Shown piece after piece: positions 36,404-48,158 of a DNA stretch of 64,000 bases. This stretch comes from Boswellia sacra (lineage: Eukaryota > Streptophyta > Magnoliopsida > Sapindales > Burseraceae): contig SNVD02009837.1 of the NCBI GenBank assembly GCA_013180625.2, positions 62,001-126,000 of the forward strand, in the 5' to 3' direction. Numbering within the stretch: position 1 is the first letter of the stretch; each line of letters opens with the position of its first letter. The notes beneath the pieces were generated by a model. It was given only the letters and a program-made list of their open reading frames with translations, made no database searches and was not told the DNA's origin. A program made the position numbers and the translations under genes.

Positions 36404-36469
36404 ATACTATGAAGTGATGGTGGATTCACATTTCATAATCAATGTGAATCCACCATCACTTCATAGTAT
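36404..36469. repeat. perfect 29-bp inverted repeat with 8-nt loop
   Basis: Arms 36404-36432 and 36441-36469 are exact reverse complements; the loop is TCATAATC. The right arm belongs to the truncated LTR that starts here (homologous to about 44546 onward), and the left arm is a fold-back copy of it. Confidence 0.95.
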
Positions 36470-37688
36470 AATACAAATGCACTTCTTAATATACAAATAT
36501 CCATACATTCATAAATCATACAAAGCCATAATCTAATATCATGGCATTCTAGCCTAGATTTTGATAAATCTATCATGGTAATTCTACCTATAACTATTCT
36601 AGCATAATTCATATCAATTGTCATGGCATTTCTAGCCTAACATGTCATTCATGGCATATTCTAACCCAATTCAAACAATTGAAATCAATCATAGCTATTC
36701 TAGCTCAAACAAGGCATTTAAGGGCAAAACAATAATTCTTACCTATTCTATGCCATTTCCTAGCATTCATCGAAGCAAATAAATTTTTCTATCATTATTC
36801 TAGTCATGTGCTCTCAAGCATAATTCTAAACATATTCTTCTAGTCATGATTCTAAGCATTTGCAAAGAAAGTAAATTTTTAAGCATGATTCTAAAAAAGG
36901 AAAGATTGCGAACTTACCTCGACATATTTATCCATTTTGCAAAATAAATTGGGCGAGCACAATTCATAACAACCCTAGACATGCTCCTAAGTATAAAATT
37001 AAACCCTAAACATGCTTTTTCTAAGTAAGAAAAATAAAAGAGAAATTGGGAGGGAGGAGAGAATTCTGCTTTCAAGATGTACCCTTTCCAGGTTTAGAGC
37101 AATAAAAATGCCTAAAAAAATATTTATACTGGAAAAGACTTCTCGAATTCTATAGCGTGTCTTCAAGAGGGAGAAAGATGATTGTATTCGACAATCGGTG
37201 AGTCTTGCAAAGTGAAAGAAGAGGGGTTTATATAGGAGAGGGGTGAAGATGAAAAAGGAAGCTTTTTAAGCTTATTTCTGAAAATAAGCAAGCAAAGGTC
37301 GAGTGGCTGTCAGATGGCTGACCGGCTATCTAATGGCCAGCCAAATCAATATCTCTTCGGCCCTTTCCTTTTTTATCATCTTTTGATGCAGTCCCTTTAG
37401 ACCTTTGTTCCTTTGATCATCTTTAACTTCTCGAGTTCAACTTTGATTTGCAATCCGTAAATTTTTACAAAAGTAGACACCCGTAGCTTCACAACGGCAT
37501 ATGACTCATCATTAGATTCCTTCTAGATTAATTTCTATGATTTTTCAAAGTTATGTGTCAGTTTTCAAGACTCTTTAGCAACTCCTTCTCACCCGTCTCT
37601 TCTTGACCCTCAAGGGCATTCCAATCGTTTTTTTTGCTCTACATTTACCTTTATTTCATCGTTGAGGCTCAAAAATTCAGTGTCTACA
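36433..37688 (-). repeat. 3' LTR of the Tat/Ogre-like element, truncated
   Basis: Homologous over its length to about 44546-45826, e.g. TTCTAGCATAATTCATA, CTCTCAAGCATAATTCTAAA and TCAAGAGGGAGAAAG-type blocks. The part that should correspond to 43871-44545 is absent at the outer end, where the hairpin lies. Confidence 0.8.
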
Positions 37689-38049
37689 ATAACAAATTCG
37701 AATATTCCCTCACTCAAAATAAGATTCAAAGACATTTATTTGATGTTCCAATTTCAGTCCACTAAAATAAAAGATACCAAAGAATGGGACAATCATATCA
37801 AACTTTTAGTTTCAGGTGCCGCCATAGACGCCTATGCAGATTCCAAATATTTGATATGCCTAATCCAAACTCCTACATTCTACATTGGATAACCTCTAAG
37901 AATATGTGTTACTTACCTATCTTTGTCTAACACAAGTATTTCACTATGTCTTTCACCATTTATCTTAACTCAATTAAAAGTTCTCATAGTTGTTAGTATT
38001 CTTCTCCTATCATTTCCCTAATTTATCCTGACTATATGAAGTGTGGAGT

Positions 38050-38530
38050 ATAGGCCAACAGAAGGGCCGATAGGATGCTCCTAAGTGAAACTGATTATAT
38101 TAATTCTCTCACTCTATGCAGAACTTCGGTGGCAAATCATTGTCCCTAATAAGCAAGATGTCATCTAGGTCTTCGACCCTTTTCAACCTCTTCTTCTTCA
38201 AGAGAGTTTGGATCTTTTCCATGTCGTTGGCTAATTGCTTGATTGATTTGGGCTCGTTTTAGTTGGTTGGGCTTTCCTCCTATCTCTGCCTTAGCTAGTC
38301 TCACCCTCATCACCACTATTACCTTCAGGCGATAGCTGGTTCATGTGATTAGGCCCAATTTGTAGGGCTTCGATGAGTTGGGCCACTTGTTGTTGGAGTG
38401 TAATCATATTGGCACTCAATTGGATAATCTCTTGATTGTTATTGTTTGGTTCAGGGACTGGTTCCTTTTGTCTTGTTAAACGATCACCTCATCTAACCCA
38501 AGCTATGATGGCTATAAAACAAAGAGGTTA
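38050..38530 (-). pseudogene. gag remnant of the Tat/Ogre-like element
   Basis: On the minus strand the sequence reads EPVPEPNNNNQEIIQLSANM, then ITLQQQVAQLIEALQ and LSPEGNSGDEG. A glutamine-rich coiled coil after a Pro/Glu linker is typical of the Gag N-terminus in Tat/Ogre elements. Stops follow and no pol is present. Confidence 0.6.
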
Positions 38531-38980
38531 ATGTCATCCATGCATGCATGTATGCATGATATGATGCATGCCCATATAAAGGCATAGATAGACTTTCAGC
38601 TTCCAACCTTATTTCTCTCACACACGTGAGGTTGAGTCTTTTTTCCTAGTATTTTTAGCCTTATTTTCAAGTCATCATCATGGGATGTGGGAATGCGAGT
38701 TTCTCTCTCTAATTCTAGCATTCAATTTGATGTTGGATTCTTCATGATTATCATAGCATGACTCTATATGTTATGATAACCTTAACTCATAGCACATACC
38801 CTTATTTTGTCCTTATAGATGACTTGATGTGACATTCGTTCATTGTTCCATGAGGTTTGAGTCGATGTTATTGAGTCGATGTTATTTTAATTATATGGAA
38901 TTTACATCCATCGACATGCATTCAACGTGGGTTTTGGACATTCATCCTATTGAAAATTTCTATATTCTTCTATATGAGCT

Positions 38981-41900
38981 CACTACAAGAAAATTCTCAT
39001 ATTTGGCTGTTTTAGGCCACCACCTAAGTACATATTTGGCGGTCTTAAAAGCGCCACCAATGGCACCGTCAAATATGATCCATTTGACGATCGGTCAAAC
39101 AGCCAAATATGTAACTTACTATAATTGACGGTTTTTTGCCGTCAAGTATTATTAATTTAAAAAAATACATATTTGATGGCTTTGATGGCTTTGAGCTGCC
39201 AAATATGATTTTCAATAAATTTAAAATATATTTTGTCTGAAACAATAGCAAATTAACTATTTACAAAATGTTAGAATTCACCATATTTGTAGATCAATTT
39301 TCTTTTAAAATACACTAAAACAGTAAAATAAATTTATTAAAGAATTCATAAAGCAAATTTGAGTTTTAAAATGAGATTTTTTTTTGATTTTATTAAATAT
39401 ACCTTTGTTGAGCGAATATGATAAATCCATATTTCAAGACCAAGCAATATTGTCGTGGCTAAAGACCAAGCAAGCCAGTAGTTAATACTTTTTAAACTTA
39501 AAATATTAAAAAAAAACAATATGGTTACTGTCAAAAAGTTTACAAAATTTATAAAGCATTGTAAATTCATTAGTAGCTACTCTTAACATATAGATAATAG
39601 ATCATAAATGGGTACCAAACAACTTTAAAGCAAACTCAAGTTGTTTATGGTGATGTAAACCTTACCAAACAAGTTTTTAGGTATGGAGCATCATCTCAAA
39701 ACTTCTTGCAAAACCTGCAAATAAAAGAGAAGAGTCGAGGACAAAAAAATAATTTTACGTTATAATACATCCTTCGCCAGTAGGGAATTAACATTTAAGA
39801 TGTTAATACATAAAAATTTGTTCATTTAAGATGTTGCAAAGAATGCAACCAGCAAAAGATAATTCACCATTTTGTTCTGGTCTTCCAATGAAGCAAACGG
39901 GATTGCTTGCAATCAGCTAGCCTACAATGAAGAAGTTCACAATGAAAACTCAAAATTTCAAATGATTTATTTGAATTCACAATCGAAGGAAAGAATTCAA
40001 ATAATCAATTACAAGTAATTTAAAATTACTCTTCTTCAAAAACATCTCAAACCCCTAACATTGCCAAAAATTCTAAATTAAACTACATTTCCCTCAATAT
40101 ATACTCTTATCACAACTAATTATATCAATTTAATTAGTTGATAAATATTATGTAGCTTCCTAATTAAAATTTTCAAATTAAACATGCATACCCACAAAGA
40201 AATGAAGCCAAACAAAACAGCTCAATCAGGCCAAAGGCATAAACAGGTCCAACACCATATAAACATGGGTTTGTCCATTTTTGCTTCAACTTAATGATTA
40301 ACCACATGCATGCAATCCAATCTATATAAACTTAAAAGCGATACTTCTGGCAACTAGAATACAGGAACGTAGTGCAGATTGTAATTTCAATCATAGTAGC
40401 AACTGAAACAAGTGGAAAATACAGTCATCTGAGCATAAACTTCACTTGATTTTTGGTTAGCCTGCAAAATCAAACACAATAAAGTTGAAAATACCATCTT
40501 AATTATATACATTCTAGGGAAAAAAATGAAAACTCCAATTAATATACATGCAATGTGATATTGTGAAGGAGATGTAGAAGCTTTGGTGGAAGATTTGGAT
40601 AGTTTGACATAGAAGCTTCATTAATTTATTTTCCTTTCCCTTCTATATACATAACAACACTAACTTTAATTACATGGCCCATACAAATATAAGAAGCATA
40701 TATATATTCTTTCCAACTTTAATATATCTTTTGATGTGCTCCACAATAATCATATATAAATTGTCTTCTTCTATTGCATAACAATCATGAAATTACAGTA
40801 TAAAATGTAATAATAACAATCATTTGTAAATGAGATAGATACAGACTAAACACATTACAAGTAAATAAATTTAAAAAAAATTGAACTACAAGTTTCTGTT
40901 GTTAATTTGAATCAAAAGATAGCACATATGAACCAAAGTTGCCACTCTAATTTTTTCAACTTAGTTTCTTACTAACTAATTAGTAATTTCTTATTTTTAT
41001 TTTTGAACCTTTACCATTAGTAAAAAAAATGTAACTAAAGCCAACAAATCCTCCTGTGATTATTTGATCTCTAAATCGCCTGTAAGCCCACAAGAAACCT
41101 TATCATCTAAATTAGATGTTACCAAGATTGTTGTAGGTGATAAAAGCTAATATAACAAAAATAAAATAAAGAGCTTAACAATAAATAAGTAAATATATTT
41201 AAAGAAAGAAAAAGAAAAAGAAAACACAAATTGTTACATGCCTTTTAGTAGTTTAGCATATTGTGTATTGGAAATACCTGAAAGATTACCTCTTACATGC
41301 AAGGTAAGTCTTGATAATGACTTCAACAAAAAGGGGGGAAAATATCAAAGAACATAGAAATAGAAGCAAATAAGTGAGTTGGCATCACACCCACCTGCAA
41401 TGATGGCACCTTCCGGTTGAAGCTTAGAAGGTGTTAAATTTTGGAAAGCTTTATCCTTCACAACCACAGCTTTTCCAGCCAACGCCGAGTTAACAACGTT
41501 TGAAATTCCAAACATATGTGTGTATATATATGAACTACTTAGTTTATGAACTAAACATTGACTTTGCTCTTGGTACCTTAAATCTAGTAGATGCCAAACA
41601 AGAGAGTCAATGTTTTTACTTAAAATCTGCTACTGATCACAACTTATATTTCTACCAAACTTGAAATTTCTACTAGTTTCAAAAACACTTTCTCAAGTTT
41701 TAAATAAAAAAGCCAAACAAAATGTTAAAAAATAAGAATCTAATAACAAAAGAAGTATCAAATAATCATTGAGGAAGTAATTAAGCTATGAGGAAGCGAA
41801 TCGAACGTACGTACTTGTGATTCTAACAGTACTACAAATGTATTCGATCAATTGAACAATGGATCCTTTTTTAACATGGTTGGTCTTGACATAGTCATTG

Positions 41901-42788
41901 AGTTGAGTTGCAAGCATCACATGTTGAGTGGACAATGAGTCAGAGATAAAAAACTAGTACCTCTTCTGAGAACTCCCAATTAATTTATATCCATGACCTC
42001 AAATAGCGGCTTCGAGTTCATATCTTCACCATTAATCACGACGATAGAGTTGGGCATAAGATTCACAGGCATGGCTGGAATGTGAAAGAGAATTGCAGGA
42101 AGGCGAAAAAACCTAGAAATGAAGGATGAGACGAAGAGGAAGCCCAACTGGAAGCTTCCATCACATGGCGACACATCATCAAAATCAGGCATCAAGCCGA
42201 TTACATCCTTGAACTGTATCGATGAGTCAGCTTCGTGATTTCTCTCAAAAGCCAAAATAATCCATAAACCCAAGTGGTAAATCCAAAAATTCATTATACA
42301 GTGCCCTCGGAATCATCTTCATTAATCTTCATTGTGGCCTTATCTTCATCCTCGTCGTCTTCAGTGAAGCATAAGTAGCACCAAATCTTCTTGCACTTGA
42401 AATAAATAAATAAATTGAAAAATAAAAATAAAATTAGATGAAAGAGAACGAAACTAACCAGATCTAGAGACTAAGGGCGCAAGACAGTGAGGTGAGCTAT
42501 TGATGCTTGGATGAGAGAGGGAGTGAGAGCGAAAGAGAGGCGTAGGCAGGGTAAGAGAGAAAATGAAAGTGAAAAAGAGAAAGTGAGAAAAAGGTAGGGT
42601 TTATTTATTTATATTTGTTACTCATTTAAGAACATGACAAATATGTAATTAAAGTAAAGACAATAGGTGTCAAATACGTAGAAAAAGTGGGTTTGACATT
42701 CAATTGTATGTTATAAGTGACTTTTTTTCAGAAAACTGGCAAATAAAAAAAATACAAGAGGTCAAATATGAGAAAAATTCTTGTAGTG
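38981..42788. mobile_element. CACTA (En/Spm) element, non-autonomous
   Basis: Ends CACTACAAGAAAATTCTCAT and GAGAAAAATTCTTGTAGTG are inverted, flanked by a perfect 3-bp duplication GCT (38978-38980 and 42789-42791). Subterminal repeats of the core CATATTTGGC / GTCAAATATG occur in both orientations over 38998-39210 and near 42660-42775, as expected for CACTA transposase binding. The 3.8-kb interior has no recognisable TNPD transposase. It inserted in the internal region of the Tat/Ogre-like element. Confidence 0.95.
41395..42400 (-). other. gene-like minus-strand blocks inside the CACTA element
   Basis: Minus-strand block 42396-42296 reads KKIWCYLCFTEDDEDEDK up to a stop. Block 42294-41980 is an open frame of 104 residues containing KDVIGLMPDFDDVSPCDGS and SIVVINGEDM. 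Block 41497-41395 reads VVVKDKAFQNLTPSKLQPEG and ends at a good GT donor (CAG|GTGGG). I do not recognise a family. They could be exons of an element-encoded gene or fragments captured from a host gene. Confidence 0.35.
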
Positions 42789-42836
42789 GCTTGAGTCTCA
42801 AGGGTCCAATGGTTTAGGCTACTTCGAGTAAGAGAA

Positions 42837-43610
42837 TAGGGGTGGCAATTCGTGTTCGCGGGTCGTCTTTGTGTCGTGTCGAGCCGTAAAATGATAAAGA
42901 TTGACCTAACACGAACATGACCCGTTTATTGTTCGTGTCACTATGACACGACACAAACACGACACGATTATTAAATGGGTAACACGACACGACACGCTAA
43001 CACGAATAATAAATGGGTCGTAATCGTGTTATACACGAACACGACCCGTCTAACACAATTAATACACGTTTGCATTATTGACATGACCCAATTGACACGA
43101 TTATGACCCGTTAAGGTTTTCAACTTTTGTTAAATGATAAAAATATCCTAAGTTTTAAAATTTATTAGGCTTTTAAAATTTTATTTTTATTTTAAAATTT
43201 GGATACATGTAAGAACTAAAATGTCTAAAAAGTTTAGTATTTTTAAATTTAATATGTGATCGTGTCAATATTCGTGTTAATCGTGTTATCGTATCAATCG
43301 TGTATAATATGTATTCGTGTTATTCGTGTCATAATTGTGTTCGTGTCAATATTTGTGTTAATCGTGTTATCGTGTCAATGGTGTATAATATGTATTCGTG
43401 TTATTCGTGTTACTCGTGTCATAATCGTGTTCGTGTCATAATCGTGTTCGCTTGTTGAAGACTCTCAACCCGAACATGACACGATTATTAAACGGGTTGA
43501 CATCTTCGACACGAACATGACACGAACACGAATATGCCAAAACTCAAACCTGCTTAAACCCGTGTCGTGTCAAGTCGTGTCAAGTGTCGTGTCAAAAATT
43601 GTCAAACCTA
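42837..43610. mobile_element. hAT-like element with CGTGTCGTGTC repeats
   Basis: Ends TAGGGGTGGCAATT and AATTGTCAAACCTA are inverted (11 of 14 positions). The flanks TAAGAGAA (42829-42836) and TAAGAGAT (43611-43618) are an 8-bp duplication with one mismatch. The 774-bp interior is filled with CGTGTTCGTGTC / GACACGAACACG words on both strands and has no gene. Confidence 0.85.
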
Positions 43611-43854
43611 TAAGAGATGCCCCTTTGGGCCAGTCTCCTTTTATACCAATTCAATGATACGTGCTCAAAGGTCGTGACACTAACATGAGTTGTCTAAGGG
43701 TTGAATGGAGCCAAAGACTTCTCATGCCAATGCCACATAGCTAGTTTGGGCAATTCGTGCTTATTGTTTGCAATGAGTAGTGATGTAAGGACTTAAAATA
43801 ACAAAGTAAGCTATTAGAACTTGGTATTTCAATCAAAATCAACTTCTCTTATTT

Positions 43855-43869
43855 CCAGCGGAGTCACCA
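43855..43869 (-). other. primer binding site of the Tat/Ogre-like element
   Basis: The minus strand reads TGGTGACTCCGCTGG one base inside the 5' LTR end (...TTCACA). It resembles the tRNA-Arg-type site reported for Ogre/Tat elements; the tRNA assignment is from memory. Confidence 0.6.
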
Positions 43870-43870
43870 C

Positions 43871-45826
43871 TGTGAATAGGGCTTTCATCTTGCTAGAGTA
43901 TTTGTGATCACGACACTGTGCCAAAGCCTCTTTCGAGACTTTAGAGAACACAAATGAGCTATAGGTACGTTTGGAGAATGGAGTCGCTCTCTAATTATTC
44001 AATCGAGAATGAATTAGGGCAATCTAATCTCTTGCTTCAAGACCTAAACTACTCTCATCTCTTCAGAGATGGGCTCGGAAAGTTAGATATGATCCATTCG
44101 CGTCGCCCAAATCAAAATCCCGTCTCCACTAGAGTATACAAAATAAAAATAGCTTATATTGTTATATAGTCCAAGTTGTTTGTTTTATATAGACGTTTGT
44201 TCATTTTATCTTCTTTAAGACATGTAAGATGATTCAATCAAAACAATTGTATATTCATATAAAGAAAGAAGGAGGAGAATAGATTGCAATTTTCTTGTAA
44301 ACATGGGGGAATATTAGGAGGATTACATCAATTGTTCTTTAATAATAAAGATAAACTACTTCTAGCACTTCAAATATCCATTTATTCATATAAATCATAT
44401 ATTCAGATATCGAATGTAAATAATCAATTCGAGACTCAATAAATAAAGAATTCCTCACCATCATATGTGAGTCTATTCAATGTTTATCAAGCCTCTACAT
44501 GCATATTTGTACATTCAATTATCATTATAAGTAATAGTCCCTCACCATCAATGTAAGTCCACTATTACTTCATGGCATCATTCTAATCATATTTCTAAAC
44601 ATAGTATTTGTAAAATCAATCAATTAATTAAAATTCAATACAAGGCTATAATATAGAATCATGGCACTTCTACCTAGATTTGAAAATTCTATCATGATAA
44701 TTTTACCTATTGCTATTCTAGCATAATTCATAATAATTTATAGTATCATGGCATTTCTAGCCTAAGCATGGTAATTGTAGCCTAATTCAATCAATCAATA
44801 TAAAACACAGTTATTTTAGCCTAATTCAAGCACTCAAGGGTAAATATGGTAATTCTTACCTATTCTACACTATTTTCTAACATGCTTCAAAACAATCAGA
44901 AGTCTTCCTAGCATGATTCTAATCATGTACTCTTAAGCATAACTCTAAACATGTACTCCTAACATGATTCTAAGCATTCAGAAAGAAATAAAATCCCTAT
45001 TCATATTTATAAAAGGAACGATGACTTATCTTAACAAGCATTTCCACCTTGCAAAACAAATAAAGGATTAAACAATTCTATAAAATCCTACACATGCTTC
45101 TAAGCATCAAAATAAAACATAAAAATGCTTGATTCTAAGCAAGAAGAAATAAACAAAGAGGAGAGAGAAATGCTATAAAGACATACCCTTTCTAGTTTAA
45201 AGCAATCAAACGTCTAAATAAAAAATTTAAATTAGAAAAGACTCATTGAATTCTCAAATGTGCCTTGAAGAGGAAGGAGAGAGGATTTCAATGTATGTTG
45301 AAAAGTGAGAAGAAGGGGAGTTTATATAGTTGAGGGTTGAATTAGAAAAGGAAGTCAAAAATCAAAATAGGAAGGTTGGTGGCAAAATTTACCAAAATTA
45401 CAAGAGGAATAGCTGGCCGGCTGTGTGAGGACTGCTGGCTAGTAGTGGGACAGCTAGCTAACTGTCCTACAACCGTCGGCCAGTGGTGACCCACCAAACC
45501 CCATTGTTTTACATTTTTTTCACTGTAGTCCTCCTTTGACCTTCATCTATTCAATTGCATATAACTCTTCAAGTTCAACTCGGATTTCTAATCTATAAAA
45601 TTTTATGAAAACTAGACATCCATAGCTTCGCGACGGTGTATGATTCATCATCAAATTCCTTATGAATTAATTTTTGTGATTTTTCAAAGTCATATGTCAA
45701 TTTCAAAGCTTTTTGATCGGTTTCTTTCATCTTTCTTCCTTTTACTTCCAAGGGCATTCAGATAATTTCCATTGCTCGACAGTCATCTTCACTTCATCAT
45801 CTAGCATCAAAAATCAAGTGTCTATA
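43871..45826 (-). repeat. 5' LTR of the Tat/Ogre-like element
   Basis: On the minus strand it runs from TATAGACACTTG (expected TGTAGACAC, one change) to TTCACA next to the primer site, 1,956 bp. The inner part is homologous to 36433-37688. Confidence 0.75.
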
Positions 45827-46376
45827 GAGATTCTTTACAAAATTGAATTAAAGTACTTGCAATCTAAGGAAAGAAGTTGTGACGCCCTAAAATCTCTTAT
45901 TTGGAGACTTTAGGGGTGATTGATTTAGAAAAATAAATAAAAGGCATCATCAATATCTCACTAATTTTTTTTCTTTTCATTTTCCAATTCATAAATATAT
46001 TTATACATGTCACATGAATTCAAGATAAACTTTACATACACTGATGACCACACTTAGAACATGGACTGATAATCACATAATAAAAATTCCTATCACAATT
46101 TATGCTAGTCAAACTTTTCCCAAAACTATCGCATGCATGTAAACGCCCAGACTCCCTAGGAAAGCTCTGAAACACCACTAGTACAAATATCTTTTTGTGT
46201 ACCTGCGAAGGGAGGGGGTGAGCATATAACCCAATAGAAAAGGTTCTAACATTATACTAAATCACAAGCATTCAAACAGTTACTCGAATTCATAGTTACA
46301 TAATAAATCAAGCAATCATTCTCATTCACTCATCAATGTATCACTTGTTCATTTAACAATCAAAATCTTTCATCTA

Positions 46377-46680
46377 ATGTTACCCTTAGACCCGTATCCA
46401 AACGGCTCATTCAAAGTCCAACACATCAAGTATATATATATTCGTGTTCCCCTTGGATCCATATACAAAACGGCCCATCCAAGGTCCAACACATCAAGTA
46501 TATATATATATTCGTGTTCCCCCTGGATCTGTATACAAAACGGCCCATCCAAGGTCCAACCATCATGTTTATTATATTCGTGTTCCCCTTGGATTCGTAT
46601 ACAAGACGGCCCATCCAAGGTCCAACACTAAGAATTTTTATCTCCGCATTCTCCTTGAATCCATATAGAAAACGGCTTTA
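46377..46680. repeat. tandem repeats of 64-70 bp within the solo LTR
   Basis: TTCGTGTTCCCC starts at 46441, 46511 and 46577, with partial copies before and after. Each unit contains ACGGCCCATCCAAGGTCCAA and a TA-rich spacer. Short frames on both strands here mirror the periodicity. Confidence 0.9.
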
Positions 46681-46794
46681 ACAACCTTTCAATATCATCA
46701 CTATGATAAATCTCAAGAAAATACAATTTTTATGCAAAATCCAGGACTTTTTGGGAAGTGTACAGTCGATTTGGGGTGATTCTATAATTTCGCT

Positions 46795-47330
46795 TGACAT
46801 TTGACACTGTGCACCTCGACACTCGACACTCGACACTTGAACATGCGCATCGAGTCTCACACGCAACGCGCGACACTCGACCCTCGACACTCGGCGTTAG
46901 ACACTCGACATAACACCTCTCGACACTCGACCCTCGACCCTCGACACTCGGTGCTAGACATTCGACACAACGCTTCTCGACACTCGACACTCGACACTCG
47001 AACATGCGGGTCGAGTCGCGCATGCAACGCGCGACACTCGACCCTCGACACTCGGCGCTAGACACTCGACATAACACCTCTTGACACTCGACACTCAAAC
47101 ATGCGCGTCAAGTCGCGCATGCAATGCACGATACTCGACCCTTGACACTCGACGCTAGACACTCGACACAACACCTATCGACACTCGACACTCGAACATG
47201 TGACTCTCGACACTAGACATTACACACTCGATGCTCGAACCCATCACAACCGACACTCGACACATGCCACTCGACACTCGACAGGCAAGTGTCGAGTGGT
47301 GTCGAGCAAAAAGTCAGAAGCTGCACGCAG
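46795..47330. repeat. CTCGACACTCGAC array within the solo LTR
   Basis: More than 500 bp of CTCGACACT units. The landmark (G/A)AACATG at 46839, 47000, 47097 and 47194 reveals a higher-order period of 97 bp, with one longer 161-bp unit. The 3' end contains AAGTGTCGAGTGGTGTCGAG, a turn to the opposite orientation. Open frames on both strands (46730-47098) are artefacts of the repeat. Confidence 0.95.
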
Positions 47331-48080
47331 ACATGTAAATCTGTTCCATTAAGTCGGTTACACCATTTCATTTCTAGATTTCGACCTCTAACTTCAAAAA
47401 TTCACCAAAAATCCATTTTAACTCCAAATTCAATGAAATCAGCGGCTAATTAAAGCTTCATATGTCTATTTTCCTAAACAAATGAAAAATCATACAATTC
47501 TCAATCCAAACAAATGCATCATCTCAAACAACACAAGATAGTCACATGAACTACAACTTCTCTCGAAACCATCTCTACTTCCCTTCATCAATACTTAGTT
47601 TTCACACATAATTCCTCATTCAAACCACAACCATCAACTTACAATAAGTAGTTTCACTCATAGTTCATCATCCAAGCAACAAAACAATCAAGTTAGAATA
47701 GATCACATGCATAACAAACCAATATTAATGAAGTAACATAATACATGACATAAGATAAGCATAGTGTTAGAAAATCCCTACTTGTTTTCCAAGCTTATAC
47801 ACCTCTTTAAAAAAATTTTCCTTTTTCCTCTCTTTTTCTTCTTCTCCTTCTTCTCTTCTTCTTTTCCTGGGACTGTTAGACTCTCCTCTCTCTTTTCTCT
47901 CTTTTTCCTTTTCCCCCCTTCTAGAACCCTCATGTCTCTCTTATATATCCAAGACTACCCATGGGCCCAAGTCCATTCATTTTATTTAAGCCCAATTCAT
48001 CCTTATCAATTTCCAACACAAGCCCACTACCATAACCCCACCCAATTCCCATTATTTAAACATGGCATATTTTTAAAATT

Positions 48081-48081
48081 G

Positions 48082-48133
<52 letters not shown>
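48081..48133. repeat. TA microsatellite
   Basis: About 50 bp of alternating AT followed by TTTA units, close to the end of the solo LTR. Confidence 0.95.
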
Positions 48134-48137
<4 letters not shown>

Positions 48138-48158
48138 TTATTTATTTGGGATCCCACA

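Larger units (their letters stand above)
36433..45826 (-). mobile_element. Tat/Ogre-like Gypsy element, gag-only, minus strand, with nested CACTA and hAT
   Basis: Two related LTRs enclose a short internal region: the right, 5' LTR at 43871-45826 and the left, 3' LTR at 36433-37688, which is truncated. Minus-strand LTR starts read TGTAGACACTG (left) and TATAGACACTT (right), a start known for Tat/Ogre-type LTRs. The primer site TGGTGACTCCGCTGG lies at 43855-43869. Apart from the CACTA (38981-42788) and hAT (42837-43610) insertions, the internal region is only about 1.6 kb, with a gag remnant and no pol. It is a non-autonomous or internally deleted copy. Confidence 0.8.
45878..48158 (-). repeat. 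solo LTR of a Gypsy chromovirus
   Basis: A 2,281-bp TG...CA unit bounded by TGTGACGCCC on the left and GGGATCCCACA on the right. The flanks GAAGT (45873-45877) and AAAGT (48159-48163) match at 4 of 5 bases. On the minus strand it begins TGTGGGATCCC and ends AGGGCGTCACA, like Gypsy LTRs that precede ACTTGGTATCAGAGC. A GGATATATAAG TATA-like box near 47945 faces the minus strand. No internal region or partner LTR lies nearby. It contains the 64-70-bp tandem repeats and the TCGA-core array listed separately. Confidence 0.65.

Noticed and set aside
37662..37892. Plus-strand frame of 76 codons at the inner edge of the Tat/Ogre-like LTR
   Set aside because: It starts inside the LTR and has no clear match; I considered and dropped a pararetroviral origin for lack of any motif.
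46730..47098. Long overlapping open frames on both strands with Cys/Arg/Ser-rich products
   Set aside because: They arise from the CTCGACACT repeat, whose period keeps frames open on both strands. No start context, codon bias or family likeness supports a gene.
46795..47330. Possible CRISPR-like array because of regular short repeats
   Set aside because: The units are contiguous and variable, without unique spacers, and the DNA is plant nuclear.
47764..48084. Frame of 106 codons with Phe/Ser/Pro-rich start
   Set aside because: Falls in the pyrimidine-rich part of the solo LTR; no domain and on the strand opposite to the element.
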